64,000 nucleotides of DNA from Pigmentiphaga sp. NML030171 (GCF_002188635.1 NZ_NINX01000024.1:1-64000), one strand, 5' to 3'. Positions 9,353 to 21,188 are shown, numbered from the stretch's first letter. Program-made: numbers and translations. Notes: generated by a model not told the origin, from the sequence alone.

Positions 9353-10582
9353 ATGCTGAACAAACTCTGGCTGGGATTTTTCATCGCCGCGGCAGCCGCC
9401 GCCCTGGCGCGCTGGGGCATCGCCCACGATCCGACGGTCTTCCAGGCCATGGTCGCCTCGCTGTTCGCGATGGCCAAGCTCTCGGTGGAAGTCATGGTGC
9501 TGCTGTTCGGCACCATCGCGCTGTGGCTGGGTTTCCTGAAGATCGCCGAACAGGCCGGGCTGGTCGACGCGCTGGCGCGGATCCTGGGACCGCTGTTCGC
9601 GCGGCTCATGCCCGAGGTACCGCGCGGCCATCCCGCCATCGGCCTGATCACGCTGAACTTCGCCGCCAACGTGCTGGGCCTGGACAACGCCGCCACGCCC
9701 ATCGGCCTGCGGGCGATGAAGTCGCTGCAGACGCTCAACCCCAGCGGCACCACGGCCAGCAACGCGCAGATCCTGTTCCTGGTCCTCAACGCCTCGTCGC
9801 TGACGCTGCTGCCGGTCACCATCTTCATGTACCGCGCGCAGCAGGGCGCGGCCGACCCCACCCTGGTGTTCCTGCCCATCCTGCTGGCGACCAGCGCCTC
9901 GACGCTGGCCGGCTTCCTGTGCGTAGCCGCGGTGCAGCGCCTGCGGGTCTGGGATCCCGTGGTGCTGGCCTGGGTGGGCGGCACCGCGCTGCTGCTGGGC
10001 GGCTTCATGGCCTTCCTGTCCACGCTTTCGGTGGCGGCGCTGGGCGCGCTGTCCTCGCTGCTGGGCAACCTGACGCTGTTCGCGCTGATCCTGTTCTTCC
10101 TGGTCGTGGCCGCGATCCGCAAGGTTCCCGTCTACGAAAGCTTCATCGAGGGCGCCAAGGACGGCTTCGACGTGGCCAAGGGGTTGCTGCCCTATCTGGT
10201 CGCCATGCTGTGCGCGATCGGCGTGCTGCGGGCCTCGGGCGCGCTCGACTTCGCGCTGGACGGGCTGCGCCTGGCCATCCAGTGGCTGGGTTTCGACACC
10301 CGTTTCGTGGACGCCCTGCCCACCGCGCTGGTCAAGCCTTTCTCCGGCAGCGCGGCCCGCGCGCTGATGATAGAGACCATGCAGAACCACGGCGTGGACA
10401 GCTTCCCCGCGCTGCTGTCGGCCACCATACAGGGCAGCACCGAAACCACTTTCTACGTGGTGGCCGTGTACTTCGGCGCGGTCGGCATCCAGCGCACGCG
10501 GCATGCCGTGGGCTGCGCGCTGCTGGCCGACCTGGCCGGCGTGCTGGCCGCCATAGGCGTGTGCTACTGGTTCTTCGGCTGA
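9353..10582 (+). CDS. Fused SpmA-SpmB (nucleoside-recognition domain) membrane protein
   Basis: A 409-aa, highly hydrophobic multi-spanning membrane protein. The N-terminal ~200 residues resemble spore maturation protein A (LNFAANVLGLDNAATPIGLRAMK is near the family hallmark). The C-terminal half resembles SpmB, with SGSAARALMIETM and STETTFYVVAVYFGAVG. In spore formers these are two adjacent genes; here they form one reading frame. A non-sporulating host argues for a general transport or envelope function, which is not established. It ends convergently with the next LysR gene, overlapping it by 19 bp. Confidence 0.88.
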   Translation: MLNKLWLGFFIAAAAAALARWGIAHDPTVFQAMVASLFAMAKLSVEVMVLLFGTIALWLGFLKIAEQAGLVDALARILGPLFARLMPEVPRGHPAIGLITLNFAANVLGLDNAATPIGLRAMKSLQTLNPSGTTASNAQILFLVLNASSLTLLPVTIFMYRAQQGAADPTLVFLPILLATSASTLAGFLCVAAVQRLRVWDPVVLAWVGGTALLLGGFMAFLSTLSVAALGALSSLLGNLTLFALILFFLVVAAIRKVPVYESFIEGAKDGFDVAKGLLPYLVAMLCAIGVLRASGALDFALDGLRLAIQWLGFDTRFVDALPTALVKPFSGSAARALMIETMQNHGVDSFPALLSATIQGSTETTFYVVAVYFGAVGIQRTRHAVGCALLADLAGVLAAIGVCYWFFG

Positions 10583-11502
10583 CCCGCCGGCGCGGCGATC
10601 GGCCGCGCGCCCTTGGCCTGCGCGAAGGCCCGCAGCGAATCGAGCATGAGCGCCAGCATGTGCGCCGCCGCCGGCGACAACGACCGGCCCTCGCCATGCA
10701 GCACGCCGACACGGCGCTCGATGCGCGGCGCCGCCAACGGCACGAACGCCAGGTCGTGCTCGACCGCCGGCCGCGCCAGCGTCGGCAGCACGGTAATTCC
10801 CAGGCCCGCCTTCACGGCGGCGATCAGCGACGTCCGGTTCTTGATGACCAGGTGGGGCCGTTGGAGCAGCGCCGCCACGCGATGCCCGCGCAGCGCATGG
10901 AAAGTGGTGTTCTCGATGATGGGTTCGCCTTCCAGGATCCGCCAGGGCACCGGTCTCCCGCGCCCGGCGATGGGATGGTCGCGGCGGCAGACGACGCCGA
11001 ACGTGTCCTGGGCCACGGGTATGCAGCGCAGGCCCGCGAGGTCCGCGCCCACTCCGGCGATGCCGAGCTGGGCCTCGCCGCTGGCCACCATGGGGCCGAC
11101 CTGCGGCGAGGACACGTCGGCGATTTTCAGGCTGACGCCGGGATGATCCGCGGCGAACCGCCGCAGCACCCGGGGCAGCCATTCCTCCGCCAGCGACGGC
11201 ATGACGGCCAGGGCGATCGACCCCTGCTCGCCCGACGCCAGCAGGCCGACCTCGTTCTGCACGCGGTCGTGCAGCGCCACCAGCTCCCGCAGCAGCGGCA
11301 GCACGGACTCGCCCAGGGGCGTAAGGCGGGCCTGGTGCCCGTGCTCGAACAGGCTGCCGCCTACCTGGGCCTCGAGGTTCTGCATGGCCAGCGTGACCGC
11401 GGCCTGGGTGCGGTGGGTTTCCTCGGCCGCGGCCCGCAGGCTTTGCCGCGTGGCGGCGATGACGAACTGACGAAGCTGGGGGATCTTGAACGCCTCGGGC
11501 AT
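10564..11502 (-). CDS. LysR-family transcriptional regulator
   Basis: A 312-aa LysR-type regulator. The N-terminal winged helix-turn-helix covers about residues 5-65 (LRQFVIAATRQSLRAAAEETHRT then AVTLAMQNLEAQVG). It is followed by a substrate-binding-like effector domain. The start at 11502 was chosen because the helix-turn-helix begins a few residues later; the open frame extends upstream into AT-rich intergenic DNA that is unlikely to be coding. It is divergent from a polysaccharide deacetylase gene. A perfect AT-rich inverted repeat in the gap is a likely binding site, so it is probably autoregulatory and controls the divergent deacetylase and possibly the following Bug gene. Confidence 0.93.
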   Translation of the reverse strand: MPEAFKIPQLRQFVIAATRQSLRAAAEETHRTQAAVTLAMQNLEAQVGGSLFEHGHQARLTPLGESVLPLLRELVALHDRVQNEVGLLASGEQGSIALAVMPSLAEEWLPRVLRRFAADHPGVSLKIADVSSPQVGPMVASGEAQLGIAGVGADLAGLRCIPVAQDTFGVVCRRDHPIAGRGRPVPWRILEGEPIIENTTFHALRGHRVAALLQRPHLVIKNRTSLIAAVKAGLGITVLPTLARPAVEHDLAFVPLAAPRIERRVGVLHGEGRSLSPAAAHMLALMLDSLRAFAQAKGARPIAAPAGQPKNQ

Positions 11503-11532
11503 GGGGACGTGGCCGGTTTTCCAGTAAGTCTT

Positions 11533-11557
11533 AATTTTAATTAAAAAAATTAAAATT
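11533..11557. promoter_or_regulatory. Perfect 9-bp AT inverted repeat in lysR/deacetylase gap
   Basis: AATTTTAAT (11533-11541), a 7-nt A-rich spacer, then ATTAAAATT (11549-11557). The arms are exact reverse complements. The motif lies between a LysR regulator and its divergent target, in an AT island that contrasts sharply with the GC-rich surroundings. LysR proteins typically bind dyads of this kind with a T-N11-A core. The operator role is inferred from position and symmetry. Confidence 0.5.
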
Positions 11558-11633
11558 GTTAAAAGCCCGGGAAGCACGGATAGTGGGCGGCATCGCCACG
11601 GCAAGACCGTGGGCAACGTCAACCGGAGACTTC

Positions 11634-12494
11634 ATGTCCACTCCCGCATCCATGTGGCCGGGCGGCGCGCGCATCGTCGTGGCGCTGACCTTCCTGGTCG
11701 AAAGCTGGTCCGAGGGCAAGGCCCCGCCCTACTCGCCCATGACGAGTCCCCCCAAGCCGGGCGCGAAGGACCTGGCCGGCATCACCTGGTCGGAATATGG
11801 CGCGCGGGCCGGCGCCTACCGGCTGATGCGGCTGGCGCGCGACCGCGGGCTGCCCGCCACGTTCTGCGTCAACGCGCGGGTGGCCGAACTGTTTCCCGAG
11901 GTCATCCACGCCATCGTCGGCCAGGGCTTCGAGCTGGCGGGCCACAATTACGCGCAGGACGAGGTGCTGCCCGGCCTGGACGAAGCGGAGGAACGCGCCC
12001 TGATCCGCAAGAGCCTGGACATCCTGCATCGCACCGCCGGGGTGCGGCCCCAAGGATGGCTGAGCTCGACCATCGCGACCACCGAACGGACGGCGGACCT
12101 GCTGGCCGAGGAAGGCATGCTCTGGCATGGCGACTACAACTACCTGGACCTGCCCTGCCAGATCCAGACCCGGCACGGCGGCATGGTCGCCATCCCGCAC
12201 AGCGATTTCGCCGACAACCGCGTGCTGCGCGCCGCCCCGCGCGACTTCTTCCAGTGCTACCGGGACACCTTCGATTTCCTGTATCGCAAGGAACCCAACG
12301 CGTTCATCAACATCACCGTGCATGGCCACTTCGGCGGGCGGCCGCTGATCAGCGCGATGCTGGACGAGGTGCTGGGCTACATCGCCGCCCATCCCGGCGT
12401 CTGGTTCCCCCGGCACGATGAGCTGGCCCGCTGGGTCAACGAAAACCGCATCGGATTCATTCCTTATTCCGTGCGCTTCCCGCCCGCGGCCTGA
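11634..12494 (+). CDS. Polysaccharide deacetylase-family protein (PuuE/PgdA-like)
   Basis: A 286-aa NodB-fold hydrolase. The recognisable segments are ARIVVALTFLVES (first strand), GLPATFCVNARVAEL, the metal-site region FELAGHNYAQDE (His104), VRPQGWLSS, and a C-terminal ITVHGHFGGRP. The first motif lacks the canonical TFDD aspartate pair, and the HxxxH motif is atypical. This places the protein with the allantoinase-like/peptidoglycan-deacetylase-like branch, whose members act on diverse amide substrates. The ATG at 11634 has a CGGAG ribosome binding site. It is followed 54 bp later by a Bug receptor, so the pair may import and hydrolyse a small amide under control of the divergent LysR protein. 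Substrate unknown. Confidence 0.85.
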   Translation: MSTPASMWPGGARIVVALTFLVESWSEGKAPPYSPMTSPPKPGAKDLAGITWSEYGARAGAYRLMRLARDRGLPATFCVNARVAELFPEVIHAIVGQGFELAGHNYAQDEVLPGLDEAEERALIRKSLDILHRTAGVRPQGWLSSTIATTERTADLLAEEGMLWHGDYNYLDLPCQIQTRHGGMVAIPHSDFADNRVLRAAPRDFFQCYRDTFDFLYRKEPNAFINITVHGHFGGRPLISAMLDEVLGYIAAHPGVWFPRHDELARWVNENRIGFIPYSVRFPPAA

Positions 12495-12548
12495 CACGGC
12501 GACGGCCGCCTCTCGCGCGGCCGCGACCACGAACATCAAGGAGACACC

Positions 12549-13517
12549 ATGAACCCGATGAGGCGGGCGCTGGCCGCCCTGTGCCTGATGCCCCTGCCGG
12601 CCCTGGCCGGCACCTATCCCGACCGCCCGGTCCGGGTGGTCGTGCCTTTCGCGGTGGGCGGCGCCGCCGACACCGTGGCCCGGGCCGTGGCCCACAAGCT
12701 GGGCGAGGCGCTGGGGCAGACCTTCATCGTCGACAACCGCGCCGGCGCCAACAGCATGATCGGCTCCGAACTGGTGGCGCGGGCCGCCCCGGACGGCTAC
12801 ACGCTGCTGATGCAGCTCGGGCCGCCCCACAACACGCTGCCATTCTTCTCGCGCAACGTCCCCTACGATCCGGTCAAGGACTTCACGCCGGTGGCGATGA
12901 TAGGCACGGCGCCGCAGGCCATGGTGGTCAACGCCGCGCTGCCCGTGAAGGACCTGAAGGAATTCCTGGCCTATGCCAAGGCGCGCCCGGGCAAGCTCTC
13001 GTACGGGACATCGGGCGTCGGTTCATCCCAGCAACTGGGCGGCGAACTGCTCAAGGCCTCGACCGGCATAGACATGATCCACGTGCCCTACAAGGGTGGC
13101 GCGCCGGCGCTCAACGACGTGGTGGGAGGACAGGTGCCCGTGGGCATCCTGGTCCTTTCCAACGTCCTGCCGCACGTGAAGGCGGGCAAGCTGCGTCTGC
13201 TGGGGGTGCTGCAGGCCGAGCGCGCCAAGGCCGCGCCCGAGGTCCCCACGCTGGCCCAGGCGGGCCTGGCGGGCTTCGCCGTGCCGGACACCTGGGTGGG
13301 ACTGCTCGGCCCGGCGGGCATGCCGCCCGCCGTGGTCGAGAAACTGCGCGGCGGCATCGAAGACGCCCTGGCCTCGCCGGACCTGCAGGAGCGCCTGGAG
13401 ACCGCGGGCTTCGAGGTCGAGGCGCATCCTTCGCCGGCGACATTCGCGTCGCTGCTGGCCAGCAGCGTGGACACCTACCGGGGCATCGTCGCCAAGGCGG
13501 GCATCCAGCCCGAGTAG
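12549..13517 (+). CDS. Bug-family tripartite tricarboxylate transporter substrate-binding protein
   Basis: A 322-aa periplasmic solute receptor with a signal peptide (MNPMRRALAALCLMPLPALAG, cut after about residue 20). The Bug signature is YPDRPVRVVVPFAVGGAADT, followed by the conserved AAPDGYTLLM, YDPVKDFTPV and GLLGPAGMPPAVVEKL. Bug proteins bind carboxylates or amino acids; most are orphans with no TctAB membrane subunits nearby, as here. It lies just downstream of the deacetylase, with an AAGGAG site 7 bp before the ATG, and is probably co-transcribed. Its ligand cannot be deduced from sequence. Confidence 0.95.
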   Translation: MNPMRRALAALCLMPLPALAGTYPDRPVRVVVPFAVGGAADTVARAVAHKLGEALGQTFIVDNRAGANSMIGSELVARAAPDGYTLLMQLGPPHNTLPFFSRNVPYDPVKDFTPVAMIGTAPQAMVVNAALPVKDLKEFLAYAKARPGKLSYGTSGVGSSQQLGGELLKASTGIDMIHVPYKGGAPALNDVVGGQVPVGILVLSNVLPHVKAGKLRLLGVLQAERAKAAPEVPTLAQAGLAGFAVPDTWVGLLGPAGMPPAVVEKLRGGIEDALASPDLQERLETAGFEVEAHPSPATFASLLASSVDTYRGIVAKAGIQPE

Positions 13518-13522
13518 CGCGC

Positions 13523-13544
13523 CGCGCCGCCGGATGGCGGCGCG
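13523..13544. terminator. Perfect 9-bp GC hairpin between convergent genes
   Basis: CGCGCCGCC, loop GGAT, GGCGGCGCG, lying in the 28-bp gap between the Bug gene (plus) and rsmA (minus), which both end here. There is no U-tract on either strand, so it is not a textbook intrinsic terminator. Its position between two converging stop codons suggests transcription termination or mRNA 3' protection. Confidence 0.4.
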
Positions 13545-13545
13545 A

Positions 13546-14325
13546 TCAGACCACGCCGGCCTCGTGCAGCACGTCGGCCAGCGCGATGAACTGCGCCACC
13601 GACAACGCCTCGGCGCGCGCGGTTTCCGGTATCCCCAGTCGTTCCCAGGGCACCAGCCCCGCCCAGTCGCCCAGCCCCCGCCGCAGCATCTTGCGGCGCT
13701 GGGCGAACGCGCGGGCCACGGTGGCCGACAGGGCTTCCTCGCTGCGCGCGCGCGGCCGGTCGGCCGGCAGCGGGATCATGCGCACGACGGCCGAGACCAC
13801 GCGTGGCGGCGGATCGAAGGCCTCGGGCGGCACGTCGAACAGCTTCTCCATGTCGTAGCGCGACTGCAGCATGACCGACAGGCGCCCGTAGTCGGCATCG
13901 CCCGGCCGGGCCACCATGCGGTCGATGACTTCCCGCTGCAGCATGAAATGCTGGTCGCGCACCTGGTCGGCATAGGCCATCAGGTGAAACAGCAGCGGGC
14001 TGGAAATGTTGTAGGGCAGGTTGCCCACCACGCGCAGCGCCTGGCCGAACGGCGCGAAATCCACCGTCAGCACGTCGGCCTCGGTCACCTGCAGGCGCTC
14101 GGGCGGATACTGCCCCCGCAGCCGCGCCGCCAGGTCGCGGTCGATCTCGACGACCTTCAGGCAATCGAGCCTGTCCAGCAGCGGCCGGGTCAGCGCCGAC
14201 AGGCCGGGACCGATCTCGACCACGTTGTCGGACCGGCGCGGGTTCACCGCGCGGACGATGGAATCGGTGATGCTTTCGTCGACCAGGAAGTGCTGGCCGA
14301 AGCGCTTGCGCGCCTGATGTTTCAT
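13546..14325 (-). CDS. rsmA: 16S rRNA (adenine1518-N6/adenine1519-N6)-dimethyltransferase
   Basis: KsgA (259 aa) dimethylates the two adjacent adenines in helix 45 of 16S rRNA late in 30S assembly. The N-terminal [15 protein letters not shown] is the usual opening. The SAM-binding motif is [12 protein letters not shown], and the catalytic motif IV is [10 protein letters not shown]. Length is typical. The start codon overlaps the pdxA stop in an ATGA arrangement (14322-14325), so the two are translationally coupled. This is the last gene of the lptD-surA-pdxA-rsmA block. Confidence 0.98.
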   Translation of the reverse strand: MKHQARKRFGQHFLVDESITDSIVRAVNPRRSDNVVEIGPGLSALTRPLLDRLDCLKVVEIDRDLAARLRGQYPPERLQVTEADVLTVDFAPFGQALRVVGNLPYNISSPLLFHLMAYADQVRDQHFMLQREVIDRMVARPGDADYGRLSVMLQSRYDMEKLFDVPPEAFDPPPRVVSAVVRMIPLPADRPRARSEEALSATVARAFAQRRKMLRRGLGDWAGLVPWERLGIPETARAEALSVAQFIALADVLHEAGVV

Positions 14326-15329
14326 GCGGAAACTCCGGAGCCGGCGGCCTGGACGCCCGCTCGTATCATCTGGAGGGCCGTGACGATGGCCTCCTGCAAA
14401 CTGCCGGGATCGGCCTTGCCCGTTCCCGCCAGGTCCAGCGCGGTGCCATGGTCCACCGAGGTCCGCACATAGGGCAGGCCCAGGGTGATGTTGACGCCGT
14501 GCCCGAAACTCGCGTGCTTGAGCACGGGCAGGCCCTGGTCATGGAACATGGCCAGGGCCGCGTCGAACTGCGCGACGTGCGCGGGCACGAACAGCGTATC
14601 GGCGGGCAGCGGCCCGCGCGCGTCGATACCCGCGGCGCGGGCGCGCGCGATGGCAGGTTCGATGACCTCGATTTCTTCACGCCCCAGGTGGCCGCCTTCG
14701 CCGGCGTGCGGATTCAGGCCGCACACGGCGATGCGCGGGTTCGCCAGCCCGAAGCGCCGGCGCAGGTCGGCGTCCAGGATGCGCAGGACCTGGTCCAGCG
14801 TCTGCGCGGTGACCGCATCGGGCACCGCCCGCAGCGGCAGGTGCGTAGTCGCCAGCGCCACCCGCAGGCCGCCGCCGGCCAGCATCATGACGACCTTGTC
14901 GACGCCCGCCCGCTCCTGCAGATATTCGGTATGCCCCGAGAAGGCCACGCCGGCATCGTTGATCACGCCCTTGTGGACCGGCGCGGTAACGATGGCCTGC
15001 GCCCGGCCATCGGCCACCATGGCGATGGCCGCATCCAGCGTGTCGAGCACGTAGCGCCCATTAGCCACCGCCAGCCTGCCCGGCTCGGAGGGCACGCGCA
15101 GCGGCACATGATGCACCGCCACCTCCGCCAACGCCGCGGCATCCCGCCCGCCGCGCTGCGCGAGCAGATCGCGATCGCCCACCAGCACCAGCTCCACGTC
15201 CGCCGGCACCCGCCCCGCCCCGCGCTCGCCCGCGAACCACGCCGCGGCCGCGACCGACAACTCAGGCCCGATCCCCGCCGGTTCGCCGGTCGTCAAGACC
15301 AGCCTGCGCATCGCACTCATCTCACTCAT
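14322..15329 (-). CDS. pdxA: 4-hydroxythreonine-4-phosphate dehydrogenase
   Basis: This NAD-dependent dehydrogenase (335 aa from this start) oxidises 4-phosphohydroxy-threonine in pyridoxal-phosphate synthesis. Diagnostic segments are [15 protein letters not shown] at the N-terminus, [22 protein letters not shown] and [13 protein letters not shown], the last two carrying the metal-binding histidines. Three in-frame ATGs (15329, 15320, 15311) are possible starts; only the first few residues differ. The downstream end overlaps rsmA. A predicted minus-strand terminator lies upstream, between surA and pdxA, so pdxA-rsmA may be partly uncoupled from lptD-surA. Confidence 0.96.
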   Translation of the reverse strand: MSEMSAMRRLVLTTGEPAGIGPELSVAAAAWFAGERGAGRVPADVELVLVGDRDLLAQRGGRDAAALAEVAVHHVPLRVPSEPGRLAVANGRYVLDTLDAAIAMVADGRAQAIVTAPVHKGVINDAGVAFSGHTEYLQERAGVDKVVMMLAGGGLRVALATTHLPLRAVPDAVTAQTLDQVLRILDADLRRRFGLANPRIAVCGLNPHAGEGGHLGREEIEVIEPAIARARAAGIDARGPLPADTLFVPAHVAQFDAALAMFHDQGLPVLKHASFGHGVNITLGLPYVRTSVDHGTALDLAGTGKADPGSLQEAIVTALQMIRAGVQAAGSGVSA

Positions 15330-15352
15330 CCGCCAGCCCAACGACCGGCCAT

Positions 15353-15387
15353 CACAAAAAAACAAAAAACGGCGCCCAAGACGCCGT
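15353..15387 (-). terminator. Intrinsic terminator between surA and pdxA
   Basis: Read on the minus strand: ACGGCG, loop TCTTGGG, CGCCGT, then TTTTTG followed by seven more T. The U-rich tail points toward pdxA, so it would end or attenuate transcripts coming from lptD-surA. The stem is only 6 bp, so partial read-through is plausible. Confidence 0.65.
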
Positions 15388-15469
15388 CCCCCACCCGCCG
15401 GGTAGTACCCCAGGGCACCGCGGATCCGGCTCCGCCGGTCCGCCAGTGCCGCCCCCTGGGGGGCGCCCG
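15388..15469. repeat. Intergenic GC-rich palindromic module (dispersed family, copy 2)
   Basis: Between surA and its terminator lie GCACCGCGGATCCGGCTCCG followed by CCGGTCCGCCAGTGCCG, then CCCCCTGGGGGG and a CGCCCGTCAGGGCG stem with a G-run. The same arrangement (GGATCCGGC..GCCGGTCCG..AGTGCCGCCCC) recurs within every unit of the tandem array at 60461-61204. No coding potential is seen. Confidence 0.7.
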
Positions 15470-16960
15470 TCAGGGCGTAGGGGGGGGATTCAGTCTCATT
15501 TCGACATAGGCCTTGTCCCGCAACTGCCGCGCCCAGTCTTCGTACGCCTGGTCCAGCTTGCGCTGGAACAGCGTCTGGCGCGCCTCGGCCCGCTGCCGTT
15601 CGCGGCCGACGTCCTGCGTGCGGCGCTCGACGACCTGGATCAGGTGCCAGCCGAACGGCGACTGCACGGGCTCGCTCACCTGGCCGGGCTGCAGCGCGTC
15701 CATGGCGCGCTCGAACTCCGGCACGGTTTCCTGGGGCGACAGCCAGCCCAGGTCGCCGCCCTGTGGCGCCGACGAATCGTTGGAATACTGGCGGGCCATG
15801 TCGGCGAAGTTCGCCCCACCCTGCACGATGCGCTGGCGGATGTTCACCAGCCGCTCGCGCGCCTGCTCGGCGGTCAGCACCTCGGTGGGCCGGATCAGGA
15901 TGTGGCGGGCATGGGTCTGCCGCACCGGCATCGCGCCGCCCGTGCCGCCGCCGGACGACTTGCGGTCGACCAGCTTGATGATGTGGAAGCCGTTGCCGCT
16001 CTGGATGATCTCGCTGATGCCGCCGGGGCTCAATTGCGCCACCGCGTCGACGAACATCGACGGCCAGCGGTCGGCGGGACGGGAACCGAGATCGCCGCCG
16101 CGCAGGGCCTCTTCGCCATCCGAGGACGACGCCGCCAACTGGGCGAAGTCGGCGCCGCCGCGCGCCTGCTGGAGCAGGGTCTCCGCCTTGCGGCGCAGGC
16201 GCGCCACCATGTCCGACGAGCTGCCCTCGGGCACGCGCACCAGGATCTGCGCCAGCGTCAGGTCGGAAGGCGCGGCTTCGTGCTGCTCGGACAGATAGGC
16301 ATCGATCTCGGGTTCCGAGATCTGGATCTGGCTGTCCACCGCCCGTTCGCGCAAGCGCAGCAGCGTGATCTCCTGCCGCAGGTCTTCGCGATAGACCGAG
16401 AACGGCAGCCCGTCGCGTTCGATCTGGTCGCGCATCTGCGACACGGACACGTTGTTCTGCTGGGCGATGCGGCTGATGGCGCGGTCCAGTTGCAGGTCGT
16501 CGATGCGGATGCCGGTCTGCGCCGCTTCCTGCAACTGGGTCTTCTCGACGACCATGCGTTCGAGGACCTGCCGCTCGAGCGTGGCCGCGTCCGGCGGCGC
16601 GATCTGCTGGCGCGCCAGCGTGGCCTGGGCGGCGTGCACGCGGGCATCGAGTTCGCGGCGGGTGATGACGTCGGTGTTGACCACCGCGACGATGTTGTCG
16701 CCCATCTGGATGCGCGAACCGTTCGTGCTGCGCGGCGCCTGCGCGGCGGGAGCCGCCGGGGCCGCGGGAGCCTGGCTGGCGGGCGGCGCGGATTGAGGTC
16801 CGAGCAGGGTGGGACCGTTGCCGCCCGGCGAGCCGCCGAGGTCGCCGGGCATGCGCAGCCCCTGGGCCACCGCCGAACCGCCCGCCAAAGCGGCCAGGCA
16901 GCAAAGGGCGACGCCGTGGGCCGCTTTCGTCATTCTGGGCAATACCTTGGAAACCATCAT
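15470..16960 (-). CDS. surA: Periplasmic chaperone and peptidyl-prolyl isomerase SurA
   Basis: SurA (496 aa) escorts outer-membrane proteins through the periplasm; LptD is one of its best-known clients. It has an N-terminal signal sequence ([18 protein letters not shown]), a Pro/Ala-rich linker and a SurA_N domain ([19 protein letters not shown]). Two parvulin-type PPIase domains follow, each with a GGDLG motif ([10 protein letters not shown] and [11 protein letters not shown]). It is somewhat longer than E. coli SurA (428 aa) because of the linker. The ATG at 16960 overlaps the lptD stop (ATGA). In-frame ATGs at 16957 and 16933 (MTKAAHG) are alternatives that would shorten the signal peptide's n-region. 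Confidence 0.96.
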   Translation of the reverse strand: MMVSKVLPRMTKAAHGVALCCLAALAGGSAVAQGLRMPGDLGGSPGGNGPTLLGPQSAPPASQAPAAPAAPAAQAPRSTNGSRIQMGDNIVAVVNTDVITRRELDARVHAAQATLARQQIAPPDAATLERQVLERMVVEKTQLQEAAQTGIRIDDLQLDRAISRIAQQNNVSVSQMRDQIERDGLPFSVYREDLRQEITLLRLRERAVDSQIQISEPEIDAYLSEQHEAAPSDLTLAQILVRVPEGSSSDMVARLRRKAETLLQQARGGADFAQLAASSSDGEEALRGGDLGSRPADRWPSMFVDAVAQLSPGGISEIIQSGNGFHIIKLVDRKSSGGGTGGAMPVRQTHARHILIRPTEVLTAEQARERLVNIRQRIVQGGANFADMARQYSNDSSAPQGGDLGWLSPQETVPEFERAMDALQPGQVSEPVQSPFGWHLIQVVERRTQDVGRERQRAEARQTLFQRKLDQAYEDWARQLRDKAYVEMRLNPPPTP

Positions 16961-19233
16961 TCGTACCTTTCGAACACCGTCCCTTTCTCAGGCGGCGGGT
17001 TGATTACCTGATAACCCGGGATGCTCCGGCGCAGCGTCGTCATCGGGCTCGCCCCGATGCCGCCGAATCCGGTCAGCTCGAGCTGGAAGAACATCGCGGT
17101 CGTGGCGTTGTCCTTGGCCACCGCGTAGCGCTGGCCGACCAGGCGGAAAGCCCAGCAGCACCCGCCGTTGTATTCGATGCCGGCCACCGCCTCGGCGATC
17201 CGGTTCTCGAGCAGCGAATAGTTGATGCGCCCGATGCCGAACCAGCGGGGCGCGAGCGGCCACTGGAAGGCGATGTCGATCAACTCCTGCCCCGGCACGC
17301 TGATCGTCTCCCGCTTGTAGCGGTAGGCCAGCGATATCGTGCTGAGGCGTTGCGGGCTCCATCGCGCGCCGATCGTGGACCGGGTCACCCGCTCGATCTT
17401 GGGATTGTATTGCACCGTCGTCTCGCCGCTGAGCGTGGACGTCAGCGCGCCATAGACCGACACCAGGAAATCGGAACGGCCGTCGGAACTGGGCTCCTCG
17501 CCCGGCAGCGTGACCCGCTGGTCGCTGAAGTACAGCCGCTGGGCGCCCATGATGCGCGCGCGCTCCACGCCGGTCTTGGGATCGAGCCAGCGCGTGGTCA
17601 GCGCCGCGGTCAGCTGGTTGGCCTCGGCGATCCGGTCCCAGCCCGAGTAAAGGTTCTCGGAGAAGATCTGGGCGAAGTTGAAGTCGGCCAGCGCCGTGTC
17701 GTAGATGGGCAGGTTCGACTGGTTGCGGTACGGCACCCGCAGGTAGTACAGGCGCGGCTCCAGGGTCTGGCGGGCTTCCTTGCCGAGCAGCGTGCTGTCG
17801 CGCTCGAAGATCAGCCCGGTGTCCAGCGACATGATGGGCACCGTCCGGTTCGCGGTGTAGGACGCCGCGCCCTGGTAGGAATCGGTGTTGTAGCGGGTGG
17901 AATGGATGCCGATCTTGGGAATGAAGAAACCGCCCGGCCGGATGATGGGGTACGACACCGACGGATACGCATAGGCGCGCGAACCGTTCACCAGCGTATT
18001 GCTGCGAAAGCGCGTGGCGTCGGCGTCCATGCGCACGTCGAAACCGTTCCAGTCGTAGCGCTGGCCGGTCAGGTGCAGTTGCGGCTCGCGGCCGTACGGC
18101 GGCACGATGGGCGCCAGCGGATCCTGCAAGGTCTGGTAGCTGATCACGCGGCCATAGGCTTCCCAGTATCCCTGCTGCCAGTTCAGCGAGAACGAGCGCT
18201 CCAGCGTCGCGGTCGAGGCCAGGCCCGTGCCCAGCACGGACAGGTCGCGGAAATAGGCGTCGTCCGAGGCCTTGGAGACGTTCCAGTTGAAACCCAGGTT
18301 GGGCGTCAGTTGCTGCCGGTGCTGCGAACTGAACAGATAGCGGTCGCGCTGCGCGACCCGGTCGTCGGGCAGGTAGCTCAGCCGCGTCACCCCGCTGAAC
18401 GAAGGCTCCAGGTAGCGGAACTCGCCCGACAGCTGCAGCCCGCGGCGGGTCATGAACTTGGGCGTCAACGTGGCGTCGCGGTTGGGCGCGATGTTGAAGT
18501 AGTACGGAATCGAGAATTCCGGACCGCTCTTGCTGGTCAGGCCGAACGTGGGCGACAGGAAGCCCGACTTGCGCTCGTTGTTCAGCGGGAAGGAAATAAT
18601 GGGCGAAGCCAGGATGGGGACGTTCTTGAAATAGAGCACCCCGCCGTAGCCCACCCCGGTGCCGGCGTCATAGTCGAAGTCGGCCCGCCGGGCGCGAAGC
18701 TCCCAGTCAGGCGTCTCGCACGCGCATCCCGAATAGCGCACCCTGTCGGCGCGGACCCGGTTCTGCCCCAGCATGCGGATGCGCTCGGCCGAACCGCTGC
18801 CGCCATTGAGGCCGAAGAAGAACCGGGCGTTGTCGATCTCGCCCGTGCCGCTGCTCATGTTGAGCTTGAGCCTGGGGCCGGTCAGCAGGTTGCCGTCGCG
18901 GATCAGCCGTACGTTGCCCAGCGCGTCCAGTTCGTCCTCGACCTGGTCGTACTCGATGGCGTCGCCCTTCAGGATGATGTCCTGGCGCCGCACCTGCGCA
19001 TTGCCTTCCAGCCTGAGCTTGTCCTGGTCCTCGGCCGTGAGCGTGTCGGCCTGCATGAACACCGGCAACTGGTCGGGATCATAGGTATGTTCGCGCAGGC
19101 CCGGCGACAGGCGCAGGCCGGGGCCGGATACCGACCCGGCACCGGCCGGGGACTCGGACGGACCGTCTTGCGCATAGGCCAGCGGCGCTACCGCAAATGC
19201 TGCAAACAGGCTGAACCACCGGATCAATCGCAC
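16957..19233 (-). CDS. lptD: LPS-assembly protein LptD (GTG start)
   Basis: This outer-membrane beta-barrel (758 aa), with the lipoprotein LptE, inserts LPS into the outer leaflet. The order is signal peptide ([21 protein letters not shown]), a periplasmic LptA/OstA-like jellyroll ([19 protein letters not shown] through about residue 200), then the barrel. The conserved cysteines of the inter-domain disulfides are present as SGCACETP and GGCCWAF. No ATG lies at the signal peptide; the GTG at 19231-19233 has a GAGG site 4 nt upstream and is the only sensible start. It overlaps surA by 4 bp and is divergent from amgK, as in pseudomonads. Confidence 0.96.
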   Translation of the reverse strand: MRLIRWFSLFAAFAVAPLAYAQDGPSESPAGAGSVSGPGLRLSPGLREHTYDPDQLPVFMQADTLTAEDQDKLRLEGNAQVRRQDIILKGDAIEYDQVEDELDALGNVRLIRDGNLLTGPRLKLNMSSGTGEIDNARFFFGLNGGSGSAERIRMLGQNRVRADRVRYSGCACETPDWELRARRADFDYDAGTGVGYGGVLYFKNVPILASPIISFPLNNERKSGFLSPTFGLTSKSGPEFSIPYYFNIAPNRDATLTPKFMTRRGLQLSGEFRYLEPSFSGVTRLSYLPDDRVAQRDRYLFSSQHRQQLTPNLGFNWNVSKASDDAYFRDLSVLGTGLASTATLERSFSLNWQQGYWEAYGRVISYQTLQDPLAPIVPPYGREPQLHLTGQRYDWNGFDVRMDADATRFRSNTLVNGSRAYAYPSVSYPIIRPGGFFIPKIGIHSTRYNTDSYQGAASYTANRTVPIMSLDTGLIFERDSTLLGKEARQTLEPRLYYLRVPYRNQSNLPIYDTALADFNFAQIFSENLYSGWDRIAEANQLTAALTTRWLDPKTGVERARIMGAQRLYFSDQRVTLPGEEPSSDGRSDFLVSVYGALTSTLSGETTVQYNPKIERVTRSTIGARWSPQRLSTISLAYRYKRETISVPGQELIDIAFQWPLAPRWFGIGRINYSLLENRIAEAVAGIEYNGGCCWAFRLVGQRYAVAKDNATTAMFFQLELTGFGGIGASPMTTLRRSIPGYQVINPPPEKGTVFERYE

Positions 19234-19398
19234 GGGCCTCGAGGAATGAAAAAACGGAAAGTCGAAGAATACGCGAGCCGGCGGCCGCGCGCGGTAAAAA
19301 AAGATAGCGGCCCGCCGGCTTTCGCCGGGGGCGCCGGACCCCGCCGAAAAGGGGCCGGTTCGTTCCGGGAACCGATATCGGTCGGTATTATAGGAGGC

Positions 19399-21155
<1,757 letters not shown>

Positions 21156-21188
21156 ACCCTGGTCATTCCCGCGCACGGATCCATCGCC

